NCBI RefSeq assembly: GCF_900109205.1
Contig: NZ_FNZB01000001.1
Coordinates: forward strand, 868,001-932,000
Source: Sphingomonas sp. OV641
Lineage (GTDB): Bacteria; Pseudomonadota; Alphaproteobacteria; Sphingomonadales; Sphingomonadaceae
Length of the DNA: 64,000 nucleotides
Direction of reading: 5' to 3'
Shown here: positions 1-8,060 of the stretch, piece by piece
Layout: each line of letters opens with the position of its first letter
Position numbering within the stretch: position 1 is the stretch's first letter
Notes under the pieces: model-generated
What the model was told of the DNA's origin: nothing
What the model saw: only the letters and a program-made list of their open reading frames with translations
The model's database searches: none
Position numbers and translations under genes: made by a program

Positions 1-279
1 GAACTCGTCCGTGCCGTGCGCCGGCTGGCCGAACGGCTGTCCCCTGAACAGATCGATGCCGCGGCGATCGAGGGCGAACTCGAGACGCGGGACATGCCGC
101 CGCTCGATCTTCTCATTCGCACGTCGGGCGAGCACCGCCTGTCGAACTTCCTTCTGTGGCAGGCAGCTTATGCCGAATTGCTGTTCGTCGATACGCTGTG
201 GCCGGATTTCGGCGAGGCCGATCTGGACGAGGCAGTAGCGGCCTTTGGCACGCGCAATCGCCGGTTCGGAGGCTTGTGA
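1..279 (+). CDS. uppS: Undecaprenyl diphosphate synthase, 3' part only
   Basis: Cis-prenyltransferase that makes the C55 undecaprenyl diphosphate carrier for peptidoglycan and surface polysaccharide synthesis. Only the last 92 codons are in the window; the frame is open from base 1. The conserved C-terminal block is visible: an RTSGE motif followed by RLSNFLLWQ and AYAE, then a WPDF segment, which is the substrate-binding end of the UppS family. The stop overlaps the cdsA start in a GTGA tetrad, so it is the upstream member of the uppS-cdsA-dxr-rseP-bamA operon. Confidence 0.95.
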   Translation, partial: ELVRAVRRLAERLSPEQIDAAAIEGELETRDMPPLDLLIRTSGEHRLSNFLLWQAAYAELLFVDTLWPDFGEADLDEAVAAFGTRNRRFGGL

Positions 280-1082
280 CGCCGCCTGACGCCAAGTTCC
301 GCACGCCGTCCAACCTACGCCTGCGGATGATCGCCAGCGTGGCGATGATTGCAGTGGCCAGCGCCGCGCTCTGGTTTGGCGGCATTGCGTTCTGGCTTCT
401 GGCCGTCGTCATCGCCTTGTTCATGATGGCGGAATGGTCGGACCTGCAGAAGGTCGCGCCGCGGGATAAGCGCATTGCGCAATATGGCTTGTCGGTGCCG
501 CTGGCCGTCATGGCACCCGCATCGCTGGTGCTCGAAGAGCACAACTTCTTCTCGCTGGGGCTGATCGCCGGCGCGGCCTTCTTTGTCGCGATCGTCACCG
601 GCCGGTCGGCGTTGGGGAAGGGCGTGGTCTATTGTGGATTGCCCGTACTCGCGCTCGTCTTCCTGCGCCGGCAGGAAGAAGGCCTGCTCTTCGCCTTTTG
701 GGCATTGGCGCTCGTCTGGGCGACCGACATCGGCGCGTTCTTCGCGGGACGGACGATCGGTGGTCCGAAGCTGGCGCCGAAGCTTTCGCCCAATAAGACC
801 TGGGCCGGGCTGATCGGGGGCGTCGCGGCGGCAAGCGTGCTCGCGCTTCTGCTGCATGTCCGCTATGGTTTGCCGTGGCGCATGACGATTGGCACGCCGC
901 TGCTGGCTGTTCTGGCCCAGGGCGGTGACCTGTATGAGAGTTGGTTGAAGCGGCAGGCTGGCGTGAAGGACTCGGGCAACATTCTCCCAGGCCACGGCGG
1001 CGTTCTGGATCGGCTGGACGGCGTTGTGCCGGTCGCGCCCGTCGCAGCCCTGCTCGTATTGGCGCCATATCTTTTCCGATGA
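276..1082 (+). CDS. cdsA: Phosphatidate cytidylyltransferase
   Basis: Integral membrane enzyme that makes CDP-diacylglycerol from phosphatidic acid and CTP, the branch point for phospholipids. The protein has 268 residues from the GTG at 276, chosen because it gives a GTGA overlap with uppS and a short basic N-terminus before the first membrane segment; ATG 327 is an alternative. Many hydrophobic helices are present. The family signature lies near the C-terminus: SWLKR, then KDSG, then [11 protein letters not shown], which carries the catalytic aspartates. It ends in an ATGA overlap with dxr. Confidence 0.93.
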   Translation: MTPPDAKFRTPSNLRLRMIASVAMIAVASAALWFGGIAFWLLAVVIALFMMAEWSDLQKVAPRDKRIAQYGLSVPLAVMAPASLVLEEHNFFSLGLIAGAAFFVAIVTGRSALGKGVVYCGLPVLALVFLRRQEEGLLFAFWALALVWATDIGAFFAGRTIGGPKLAPKLSPNKTWAGLIGGVAAASVLALLLHVRYGLPWRMTIGTPLLAVLAQGGDLYESWLKRQAGVKDSGNILPGHGGVLDRLDGVVPVAPVAALLVLAPYLFR

Positions 1083-2236
1083 AAACAGTAACGATACTTG
1101 GCGCGACCGGCTCGGTCGGTACATCGACGCTCGACCTTGTCGAACGCTCGCCCGAGGCATTTCGCGTCGTGGCGCTCACGGCAAATTGCGACGTGACACG
1201 GCTGGCCGCTGCTGCGCTGCGGACACGCGCGCAGCGGGCGGTCGTGGCGGACGAAAGCTGCCTGCCCGTATTGCGTGAGGCGCTCGTGGGAAGCGGTATC
1301 GAAGCGGCCGGCGGAGAGGCAGCGGTCACCGAAGCAGCGGCACTGGGTGCAGACGTTACGGTCGCGGCCATTGTGGGATGCGCCGGGCTGAAACCGGCCA
1401 TGGCTGCGGTGAAAAATGGCGGCACACTTGCGCTTGCCAACAAGGAGGCACTTGTCTCTGCCGGAGAGGTGATGAATGCCGCCGTTCAGCAAAGCGGCGC
1501 TATCCTGCTCCCCGTCGACAGCGAACATAGTGCGATATTCCAGTGCCTTGACGCCCAGCTTTCGCATCGTGTCTCGCGTATCATCCTGACGGCCAGTGGC
1601 GGTCCGTTTCGTGATCGTACGCTGAATGAGATGCGTGGCATCACGCCGGCGCAGGCGGTCGCGCATCCGAACTGGTCGATGGGAGCAAAGATCTCCGTCG
1701 ATTCAGCCACTATGATGAACAAGGGGCTCGAGCTGATCGAGGCCTTTCACCTGTTCCCCGTCTCAGCGGACCAGATCGAGATCGTCGTGCATCGACAGTC
1801 GGTCATCCACTCGATGGTTGAATATGTCGATGGCTCCATGCTTGCCCAGCTCGGTACGCCGGACATGCGCACGCCGATCGCCTGTGCGCTCGCCTGGCCG
1901 GATCGGATGGCGACGCCGGGAGAGCGGCTCGACCTCGTGCGCGTCGGACGCCTGGATTTTGAAGCGCCCGATCCGGCGCGTTTCCCCGCGTTGCGCCTGG
2001 CGCGCGAGGCCTTGGAGGCTGGCGGAGCACGGCCGGCGATCCTGAACGCCGCTAATGAAGTGGCAGTAGGCGCCTTTCTGAAGGGCCGCGTCGGCTACCT
2101 CGAAATTGCCGCAATCGTCGCTGATACGTTGGATCGCTGTAATCCACCCGCTCCCTTGTCACTGGACGAGGTGCTCGAGGTGGATCGTGAGGCGAGGGCT
2201 TTGGCGGAAGAGCGTGTGAAGGATCGCGTCGCTTGA
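1079..2236 (+). CDS. dxr: 1-deoxy-D-xylulose 5-phosphate reductoisomerase
   Basis: Second enzyme of the MEP isoprenoid pathway; converts DXP to MEP with NADPH and a divalent metal. The protein has 385 residues, normal for the family. The NADPH-binding GATGSVG lies at residues 8-14. The metal-binding PVDSEHS block is near residue 145, and the substrate-loop block HPNWSMG with SVDSATMMNKGLE starts near residue 195. The start ATG overlaps the cdsA stop by four bases. Its product feeds undecaprenyl synthesis by the neighbouring uppS; ispDF at 27.7 kb supplies later steps of the same pathway. Confidence 0.97.
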   Translation: MKTVTILGATGSVGTSTLDLVERSPEAFRVVALTANCDVTRLAAAALRTRAQRAVVADESCLPVLREALVGSGIEAAGGEAAVTEAAALGADVTVAAIVGCAGLKPAMAAVKNGGTLALANKEALVSAGEVMNAAVQQSGAILLPVDSEHSAIFQCLDAQLSHRVSRIILTASGGPFRDRTLNEMRGITPAQAVAHPNWSMGAKISVDSATMMNKGLELIEAFHLFPVSADQIEIVVHRQSVIHSMVEYVDGSMLAQLGTPDMRTPIACALAWPDRMATPGERLDLVRVGRLDFEAPDPARFPALRLAREALEAGGARPAILNAANEVAVGAFLKGRVGYLEIAAIVADTLDRCNPPAPLSLDEVLEVDREARALAEERVKDRVA

Positions 2237-3366
2237 TCGAAACTCCTGGCCTGCCGCTGACGCTGCTTGCCTTCGTGCTGGTCATTGGTCCGCTCGTGTT
2301 CGTGCATGAGATGGGCCATTATCTGGCTGCCCGCTGGTTCGGCGTGAAGTCTGATGCCTTCTCGATCGGCTTCGGCCGGGAAATCGCCGGCTGGACGGAC
2401 AAGCGCGGCACCCGGTGGAAGATCGGTTGGCTACCGCTGGGCGGCTATGTCCGGTTTGCCGGCGACATGAACGCGGTAAGCCAGCCCTCGGCCGAATGGC
2501 TCGCCTTGCCGGCAGAGGAGCGCAACCGGACCTTTCAGGCAAAGCCGGTGTGGCAGAGGGCGATCATCGTTGCGGCCGGGCCCGTCGTGAACTTCATCGT
2601 CGCAATCGTCATCCTGGGCGGCTTTGCGGTGGCCTTTGGTGATACACGAACCCCGCCGGTTGTCGGTACGGTGGTGGAGGGGAGCGCCGCTGAGCGGGCG
2701 GGGCTGCAGGCGGGTGACCGCATCATGCGGCTCGGCGATCGCGACATCGCCATCTTCGAGGACATGCTCTCCTACACGCGCATCCATCCGGGTGAGGCGA
2801 CCCAGGTGACGTTCCAGCGCGGCGCCGAGCGGCTGACCAGGCCCGTCACCATCGGCGTTCAGCAACAGACGGATCGCTTCGGCAACAGCTATCGCATCGG
2901 GATGCTGGGGATCGCCCGCGGCGCGCGCGTTACCGTGCCGGTCAGCATCGCGGAGGCGCCGGGCGTCGCGATCCAGCGTACGGGCGAGATCGTGTCCATG
3001 ATGGTGGAAACGATTGGCCAGATCATCACCGGCCGTCGCTCGGTGAAGGAGCTTGGCGGGCCGCTCTCGATTGCCAAGGTGTCGGGGGAGCAGATCACGC
3101 TTGGCCCCGAAGCCTTCGTGTTTCTGATCGCGCTTGTGTCCATCAATCTGGGGTTCATCAACTTGCTGCCAGTCCCCATGCTGGATGGCGGACACTTGCT
3201 CTTCTATGCGATCGAAGCGCTGCGCCGGCGGCCGGTTGGCCCGCAAGCGCAGGAATGGGCGTTTCGCGGCGGGCTTGCGGCCATCCTCGGCCTCATGCTG
3301 CTCGTGACCTTCAATGATCTTGGGAATTTCGGCCTTTGGCGCAGCCTCGCCCGCTTGATCGGTTGA
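2233..3366 (+). CDS. rseP: Site-2 intramembrane zinc protease RseP
   Basis: Inner-membrane metalloprotease of the S2P family, which cleaves anti-sigma factors or leftover signal peptides within the membrane. The protein has 377 residues. The zinc site HEMGH is at 25-29 in the first membrane helix; a PDZ domain follows at roughly residues 125-200 (EGSAAERAGLQAGDRI), and the third zinc ligand lies in MLDGGH near 316-321. The start is a TTG overlapping the dxr stop as TTGA; no better start exists without losing the first helix. Its substrate in sphingomonads cannot be read from the sequence. Confidence 0.95.
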   Translation: MIETPGLPLTLLAFVLVIGPLVFVHEMGHYLAARWFGVKSDAFSIGFGREIAGWTDKRGTRWKIGWLPLGGYVRFAGDMNAVSQPSAEWLALPAEERNRTFQAKPVWQRAIIVAAGPVVNFIVAIVILGGFAVAFGDTRTPPVVGTVVEGSAAERAGLQAGDRIMRLGDRDIAIFEDMLSYTRIHPGEATQVTFQRGAERLTRPVTIGVQQQTDRFGNSYRIGMLGIARGARVTVPVSIAEAPGVAIQRTGEIVSMMVETIGQIITGRRSVKELGGPLSIAKVSGEQITLGPEAFVFLIALVSINLGFINLLPVPMLDGGHLLFYAIEALRRRPVGPQAQEWAFRGGLAAILGLMLLVTFNDLGNFGLWRSLARLIG

Positions 3367-3425
3367 CGATTCAAGGGCAGGGCGCAGCGCTCACGGGCTT
3401 GTTTGGGCTTACCGGGGTGGATTTG

Positions 3426-6158
3426 GTGACTGTATTGAACACTTCGTTTGCTCGACCGCGCGCGGCTGCGCTCCTGCTTGGCTGCACGATGCTGGCTGGC
3501 GTTCCGTCGGTGGCGGCAGCGCAGGAGCGTGCGGCGCGGCAGCAGACGGCACAGCAGCAGCAGACGCAGCAGACGCCGGCCGCGCCTGCGATCGCTCCGT
3601 TGGTCGAGCGAACCATTCGGTCGTTGCGGGTCGAGGGTTCGCAGCGCATCGAGCCTGACACGGCGCTGAGCTATACCAAGCTGCGTGTCGGCCAGACGTA
3701 CACCAACGAGACGCTCGATCAGGCGATCAAGGATCTCTACGCCAGCGACCTGTTCGCGGACGTCACGGTGTCCGGCGCGGAATCGGGTGACATCATCCTG
3801 CGGGTGCGCGAAAACCCGATCATCAACCGGGTGATCCTCGAGGGCAACAAGCGCCTGAAAGAGGACAAGATCACCAAGGAAATCCGGCTGAAGCCGCGCC
3901 AGGTCTTCACCCGCTCCGCCGTGCGTCAGGACGTCGCGCGTATCGTCGAGCTGTACCGCCGCCAGGGTCGCTTCGCTGCCAGCGTCGAGCCCAAGATGGT
4001 GTCGCTGGATCAGAACCGCGTCGATGTGGTGTTCGAGATCAGCGAAGGCCCGAAGTCCAAGGTCCGCCAGATCAACATCATCGGCAACGAGGTGTTCGAT
4101 GACGACAAGCTGCGCGAGCAGATGGCGACCAAGCAGGCCCGCTTGTTCCGCATCCTGTCGTCCAACACGACCTATGATCAGGATCGACTGGCCTATGACC
4201 AGCAGAAGCTGCGTCAGTTCTACCTGACGGAGGGGTATGCCGACTTCCGCGTGACGAGCGCGGTGGCCGAGCTGACGCCGGACAAGGAAGACTTCATCAT
4301 CACCTACGTGGTGGAGGAAGGGCCTCGTTATAAGTTCGGTGACGTCACGGTCGACAGCGACATCCGTGACTTCGACGACAAGGCGCTGGCCAAGACGCTC
4401 GCCGTGAAGAAGGGCGATTGGTACAACGCCAAGCTGGTGGAAGACACGGTCGATGGCCTCAGCCAGACGACCGGCCTGTTCGGCTATGCCTTCACCGAGA
4501 TCAATCCCGAGTTCCAGCGCGATCGCGAAGCGCTCACCATGTCCATCAACTTCCACATCGCGGAAGCGAAGCGGACGTACGTTGAGCGGATCGACATCAC
4601 CGGCAACACGCAGACGCAGGACAAGGTGATCCGTCGCGAAATCCGCCTGGCGGAGGGCGATGCGTTCAACAGCTTCCAGGTGCGCCGCTCGCAGGATCGC
4701 ATCAACAGCCTGGGATATTTCCAGGACAAGTTCGAGATCAAGCAGACGCCAGGTTCCGGTCCGGACCGCGTAGTTCTGGGCGCCAATGTCGAGGAGCGCG
4801 CCACTGGCGAGCTTCAGTTGTCGGCCGGTTTCTCGAGCCTTGAGCGGTTTATCCTTCAGTTCAACCTCACGCAGCGCAACTTCCGCGGCAAGGGGCAGGA
4901 GCTGCGCTTCGGCGTCAATTATTCGAGTTATTCGAAGTCGGTGGAGGCAGGGTTCACCGAGCCTTATCTGTTTGACAAGAATATCGCGGTTGGCGTCGAC
5001 GTGTTCCGTCGCGACTATAACGCGTTCAACTTCATCAACAACAATCGCGAAACGACCTACAGCCAGGTTTCCACCGGCTTCCAGGTCCGCGCGGGCGTGC
5101 CGCTGACCGAATATTGGTCGCTTTCCGCTCGTTATGGCCTCTCCTATGACGAGGTCAGCCTGGACGAGGACCAGTTCTTCCGCGACGGCGCCTGCGATCC
5201 GCTGTTGGCCGGACGCTACCTCTGCGACGCGCTCGGCAATCGCCTGACCTCGTCGGTCGGTTATTCGCTGATCTACGATAGCCTGAACAGCCGTCTGCGG
5301 CCGTCGTCGGGCCAGCGCTTCACCTTCAGCCAGGATTTCGCAGGTCTCGGCGGCGACGTGAAGTATCTGCGCACGCGTGCCGATGCGGCGAAATATTGGG
5401 GCATTGGCGGCGGATTCATCCTCTCGGCCCTGGCCGAAGGTGGATACATCCACCCACTGGAAGACAGCCCCAGGGATGGCGTTGATCCAATCCGGATCAC
5501 CGACCGCTTCTACCTCGGCGAGCCGCAGTTCCGTGGTTTCGACATTCGCGGCGTCGGCCCGCGCGTGCTGCGTCAATATTACACGACCGATGCGACCGGC
5601 GCCCAGGTGCTCGTCACCGATCGCGATCAGATCGTCGATGACGCGCTTGGTGGCACCGCATATTACCTCGGCCGTCTCGAGCTGGAGATCCCGCTTGGCT
5701 CCGGCGCGCGGGAACTTGGTCTGCGTCCTTCGGTCTATGTGCAGGCGGGCAGCCTGTTCAACATCACCCGGCCGCAGCCCACGGCCGTGTTCCCGACGAC
5801 GACCGACGCGAACGGGAACACGATCTACCTGCCGCTGCCGCAGACGGACACTGCGGGCAATCCGCTCTATTATTACACCAACCCGGCGGGTAGTGTGATC
5901 TCCACCACTTGTGCGGCGGGCATTCCCGACGGCAGCGGCGCTTGCAACGGCATCATCCCGAACACGGCGCAGATTGCGTCGCAGCCGTTCAAGGAAAGCT
6001 TCCTCGGCAATTCGGCCAAGCCTCGATTGTCGGTCGGCTTCGGTGTCAACTGGACGTCGCCGTTCGGCCCGCTTCGCATCGACATCGCGCGCGCCCTGAT
6101 CAAGCAGGAAGGCGACGACGACAAGCTTATCACCTTCAACGTAGGGACTCAGTTCTGA
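3426..6158 (+). CDS. bamA: Outer membrane protein assembly factor BamA
   Basis: Central Omp85 component of the BAM complex, which inserts beta-barrel proteins in the outer membrane. From the GTG at 3426 the protein has 910 residues with a signal peptide ending near the AAAQ at about residue 31, followed by a Gln-rich stretch. GTG 3426 was preferred because a purine-rich GGGGTGGA precedes it and it yields a standard signal peptide. POTRA repeats occupy about residues 60-440; the C-terminal half is a beta barrel with the diagnostic RGF motif near 703-705 and a terminal aromatic. It is larger than E. coli BamA because of a Thr/Asn-rich insertion in the barrel around residues 775-860. Confidence 0.95.
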   Translation: MTVLNTSFARPRAAALLLGCTMLAGVPSVAAAQERAARQQTAQQQQTQQTPAAPAIAPLVERTIRSLRVEGSQRIEPDTALSYTKLRVGQTYTNETLDQAIKDLYASDLFADVTVSGAESGDIILRVRENPIINRVILEGNKRLKEDKITKEIRLKPRQVFTRSAVRQDVARIVELYRRQGRFAASVEPKMVSLDQNRVDVVFEISEGPKSKVRQINIIGNEVFDDDKLREQMATKQARLFRILSSNTTYDQDRLAYDQQKLRQFYLTEGYADFRVTSAVAELTPDKEDFIITYVVEEGPRYKFGDVTVDSDIRDFDDKALAKTLAVKKGDWYNAKLVEDTVDGLSQTTGLFGYAFTEINPEFQRDREALTMSINFHIAEAKRTYVERIDITGNTQTQDKVIRREIRLAEGDAFNSFQVRRSQDRINSLGYFQDKFEIKQTPGSGPDRVVLGANVEERATGELQLSAGFSSLERFILQFNLTQRNFRGKGQELRFGVNYSSYSKSVEAGFTEPYLFDKNIAVGVDVFRRDYNAFNFINNNRETTYSQVSTGFQVRAGVPLTEYWSLSARYGLSYDEVSLDEDQFFRDGACDPLLAGRYLCDALGNRLTSSVGYSLIYDSLNSRLRPSSGQRFTFSQDFAGLGGDVKYLRTRADAAKYWGIGGGFILSALAEGGYIHPLEDSPRDGVDPIRITDRFYLGEPQFRGFDIRGVGPRVLRQYYTTDATGAQVLVTDRDQIVDDALGGTAYYLGRLELEIPLGSGARELGLRPSVYVQAGSLFNITRPQPTAVFPTTTDANGNTIYLPLPQTDTAGNPLYYYTNPAGSVISTTCAAGIPDGSGACNGIIPNTAQIASQPFKESFLGNSAKPRLSVGFGVNWTSPFGPLRIDIARALIKQEGDDDKLITFNVGTQF

Positions 6159-6799
6159 TGACCAAGTTCAAGCACATGCTGCTCGCCGCAGCGCTTGCGG
6201 CTCCTGCCGCTTTCACCGCCGGCACCGCCACGGCGCAGGTGTCCGGGATCGCTGTTGCCAATCCGGAGCAGGCGGTCGCCAGTTCCAAGGCGTGGACCGC
6301 GGCCCGTTCGCAGATCCAGACACAGTACAAGGCGCAGCTCGACCAGGCGAACACCCGCCGCACGGCGATCCAGGCCGAGCTTCAGCCGCTCGTGACCGCA
6401 TATCAGACCGCGGCACGCGCGCCGGGTGCTAGCGAGGCATCGCTGCGTCCGCAGGCACAGGCGATTCAGACCAAGCAGCAGGCAGCGCAGCAGGAACTCG
6501 CCCGCCTGACCCAGCCGGCGCAGCGTGCGGAAACCTATGCGATCGAGCAGATCAGCGCAAAGCTGTCCGACGCGGTTCAGGCCGCCGTGCGCGCACGCAA
6601 TGTGACGCTGCTGCTTCGTCCGGAGGCCGCGCTGTTCGCCCAGCCGGCAGCCGACATCACCTCGTCAATCACCGCTGAACTCGACAAGCTGGTTCCCAGC
6701 GTCGGCATCACGCCGCCGGCCAACTGGCAGCCGGGTGGCCAGGGCCAGACCGCTGCCGCGGCACAGCCGGCGCAGCGCGCGCAGCCGCAGGGCCGCTGA
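6158..6799 (+). CDS. skp: OmpH/Skp-family periplasmic chaperone
   Basis: Periplasmic holdase that keeps unfolded outer-membrane proteins soluble on the way to BamA. The 213-residue protein has a signal peptide (cleavage near TATAQ, residue 27) and a long, charged, Gln/Ala-rich helical region typical of the Skp coiled-coil arms. The C-terminal tail is Gln/Pro/Ala-rich, which is unusual for Skp and probably disordered. The start shares one base with the bamA stop (TGATG), implying translational coupling. Sequence identity with E. coli Skp looks low, so the assignment rests on architecture and on the bamA-skp-fabZ order. Confidence 0.85.
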   Translation: MTKFKHMLLAAALAAPAAFTAGTATAQVSGIAVANPEQAVASSKAWTAARSQIQTQYKAQLDQANTRRTAIQAELQPLVTAYQTAARAPGASEASLRPQAQAIQTKQQAAQQELARLTQPAQRAETYAIEQISAKLSDAVQAAVRARNVTLLLRPEAALFAQPAADITSSITAELDKLVPSVGITPPANWQPGGQGQTAAAAQPAQRAQPQGR

Positions 6800-6807
6800 T
6801 CCCGGTC

Positions 6808-7284
6808 ATGACGGATACGCCCACTTCGACGGCGCTTGGGCCTTTTGACGTCACCAAAGTGATGGCGGCGCTGCCGCATCGGTATCCGATGCTGCTCGTG
6901 GACCGTGTGGAACAGCTGGTGCCGGACGTGTCGATCACCGCGATCAAGGCGGTGACGATCAACGAAGGGTTTTTTCAGGGCCATTTCCCGGGGCGTCCGA
7001 TCATGCCAGGCGTTCTGATCGTGGAGGCGCTGGCGCAAGCCGCTGGCGTCCTCGCGGTCGAAAGCCTCGGCCTGTCGGGAACCGGCAAGCTGGTCTATTT
7101 CATGTCGATCGATGGCGTGAAGTTCCGCAAGCCGGTGGAACCGGGCGTGCTGCTCCGTCTGGAGGTTTCCTTCGTTCAGAAGCGGGCACGGGTGTGCAAA
7201 TTCGCTGGTCGCGCGCTGATCGGCGATGAGCTCGCGGCTGAATGTGAGTTCACCGCGATGATCGCGGATCCGCCTGCCGCCTGA
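6808..7284 (+). CDS. fabZ: 3-hydroxyacyl-[ACP] dehydratase FabZ
   Basis: Hot-dog-fold dehydratase of fatty acid elongation, removing water from (3R)-hydroxyacyl-ACP. It has 158 residues. The catalytic pair is visible: His59 in the [10 protein letters not shown] motif and Glu73 in VEALAQ, 14 residues apart as in the family. It follows skp by 8 bases. In LPS-producing relatives lpxD often precedes and lpxA often follows fabZ; neither is present here, and the next gene is rpmE. Confidence 0.96.
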   Translation: MTDTPTSTALGPFDVTKVMAALPHRYPMLLVDRVEQLVPDVSITAIKAVTINEGFFQGHFPGRPIMPGVLIVEALAQAAGVLAVESLGLSGTGKLVYFMSIDGVKFRKPVEPGVLLRLEVSFVQKRARVCKFAGRALIGDELAAECEFTAMIADPPAA

Positions 7285-7353
7285 CCCAGGTCCACGGCGC
7301 AACGTCTGCATTGCAGGGGAAGCGCTCGTCTGCTAGGCGCGCCGCTTCCTTCA

Positions 7354-7371
7354 GGCTGGTCGGAACCAGCC
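7354..7371 (+). promoter_or_regulatory. Hairpin in the rpmE leader
   Basis: GGCTGGT and ACCAGCC form a perfect 7-bp stem closed by a four-base CGGA loop. It ends six bases before the GGAG ribosome-binding site of rpmE at 7377-7380. It could be a leader element controlling L31 synthesis or the end of the fabZ transcript, but no T-run follows, so a classical intrinsic terminator is unlikely. Confidence 0.45.
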
Positions 7372-7388
7372 ATTTCGGAGAAGAAGAC

Positions 7389-7616
7389 GTGAAGAAAGAT
7401 ACCCACCCCGACTACCACATGATCAAGGTGCAGATGACGGACGGCACCGTGTACGAAACTCGCTCCACCTGGGGCAAGGAAGGCGACACGATGACGCTCG
7501 AGATCGATCCGCTCGCTCACCCGGCGTGGACTGGTGGTCGCGGTCAGATGCTCGACCAGGGTGGTCAGGTCGCACGCTTCAACAAGCGTTTCGGCGGGCT
7601 CACGCTTCGCAAGTAA
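7389..7616 (+). CDS. rpmE: 50S ribosomal protein L31
   Basis: Small protein of the large ribosomal subunit at the 30S bridge. It has 75 residues from a GTG at 7389, which is preceded by GGAG eight bases upstream; the N-terminus [10 protein letters not shown] is characteristic of alphaproteobacterial L31. It contains no cysteine, so it is the zinc-independent form rather than the four-Cys zinc ribbon form. It lies between a leader hairpin and a strong downstream inverted repeat. Confidence 0.95.
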   Translation: MKKDTHPDYHMIKVQMTDGTVYETRSTWGKEGDTMTLEIDPLAHPAWTGGRGQMLDQGGQVARFNKRFGGLTLRK

Positions 7617-7628
7617 GCATCCGGATTG

Positions 7629-7666
7629 CCGCCGCGAACATGACTTGTACGTGATGTTCGCGGCGG
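7629..7666. repeat. 13-bp perfect inverted repeat spanning the PilZ start codon
   Basis: CCGCCGCGAACAT at 7629-7641 is perfectly repeated in inverted orientation as ATGTTCGCGGCGG at 7654-7666, with a 12-base loop. It begins 12 bases after the rpmE stop. The right arm begins with the ATG proposed as the start of the PilZ gene. It has no T-run, so it may be an RNA-stabilising 3' end for rpmE, a Rho-associated structure, or a translation gate on the PilZ gene. Confidence 0.7.
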
Positions 7667-7971
7667 AGTTCGAACCTGCGGATACGACTGGCCGGCGCCG
7701 TAACCCGCGTGCGCCGGCATCGTTTGATGTGCGGCTGGGGGACGATGCCTTCAGCCGAACTTTGTGCCGGATCGTCGATCTTTCTGTCGACGGCGCTCGG
7801 ATGAAAACGCATTCCACGCTGCGCGCCGGAAACATGATCTGGCTCACCTTGCCCGTCGTGGGCACCGTCGCGGCCGAAATCATCTGGGCCGACGATTTCA
7901 GCGCCGGCTGCCGCTTCCAAAAGCCGCTTCAGCAGAAAATACTAGAGCAGCTCCGCGCGCTGCAGGACTGA
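7654..7971 (+). CDS. PilZ-domain protein
   Basis: A 105-residue protein consisting essentially of one PilZ domain. An RRRNPR motif near residues 14-19 followed later by VDLSVDGARM is the (Q/R)RxxxR plus D/NxSxxG pattern that binds cyclic di-GMP. In this family the domain acts as a small effector of motility, surface attachment or polysaccharide synthesis; the target here is unknown. Start candidates are TTG 7645, GTG 7651 and ATG 7654, all within or next to the 13-bp inverted repeat, and no clear ribosome-binding site is visible. Confidence 0.8.
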   Translation: MFAAEFEPADTTGRRRNPRAPASFDVRLGDDAFSRTLCRIVDLSVDGARMKTHSTLRAGNMIWLTLPVVGTVAAEIIWADDFSAGCRFQKPLQQKILEQLRALQD

Positions 7972-8060
7972 CGATCCATCGCCGCCTGGGCCGTCGTGTT
8001 TCACACAAACTTTGTTGGCCCGATAGTGGGCAATGTCTCGTCCGAAACGTCGCTGCGCCG

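Noticed and set aside
3204..5576. Long open frame on the minus strand opposite bamA (790 codons)
   Set aside because: It is the antisense shadow of a well-supported BamA in GC-rich DNA; its composition is Leu/Arg/Ala/Asp-rich without any domain, and no ribosome-binding site is evident.
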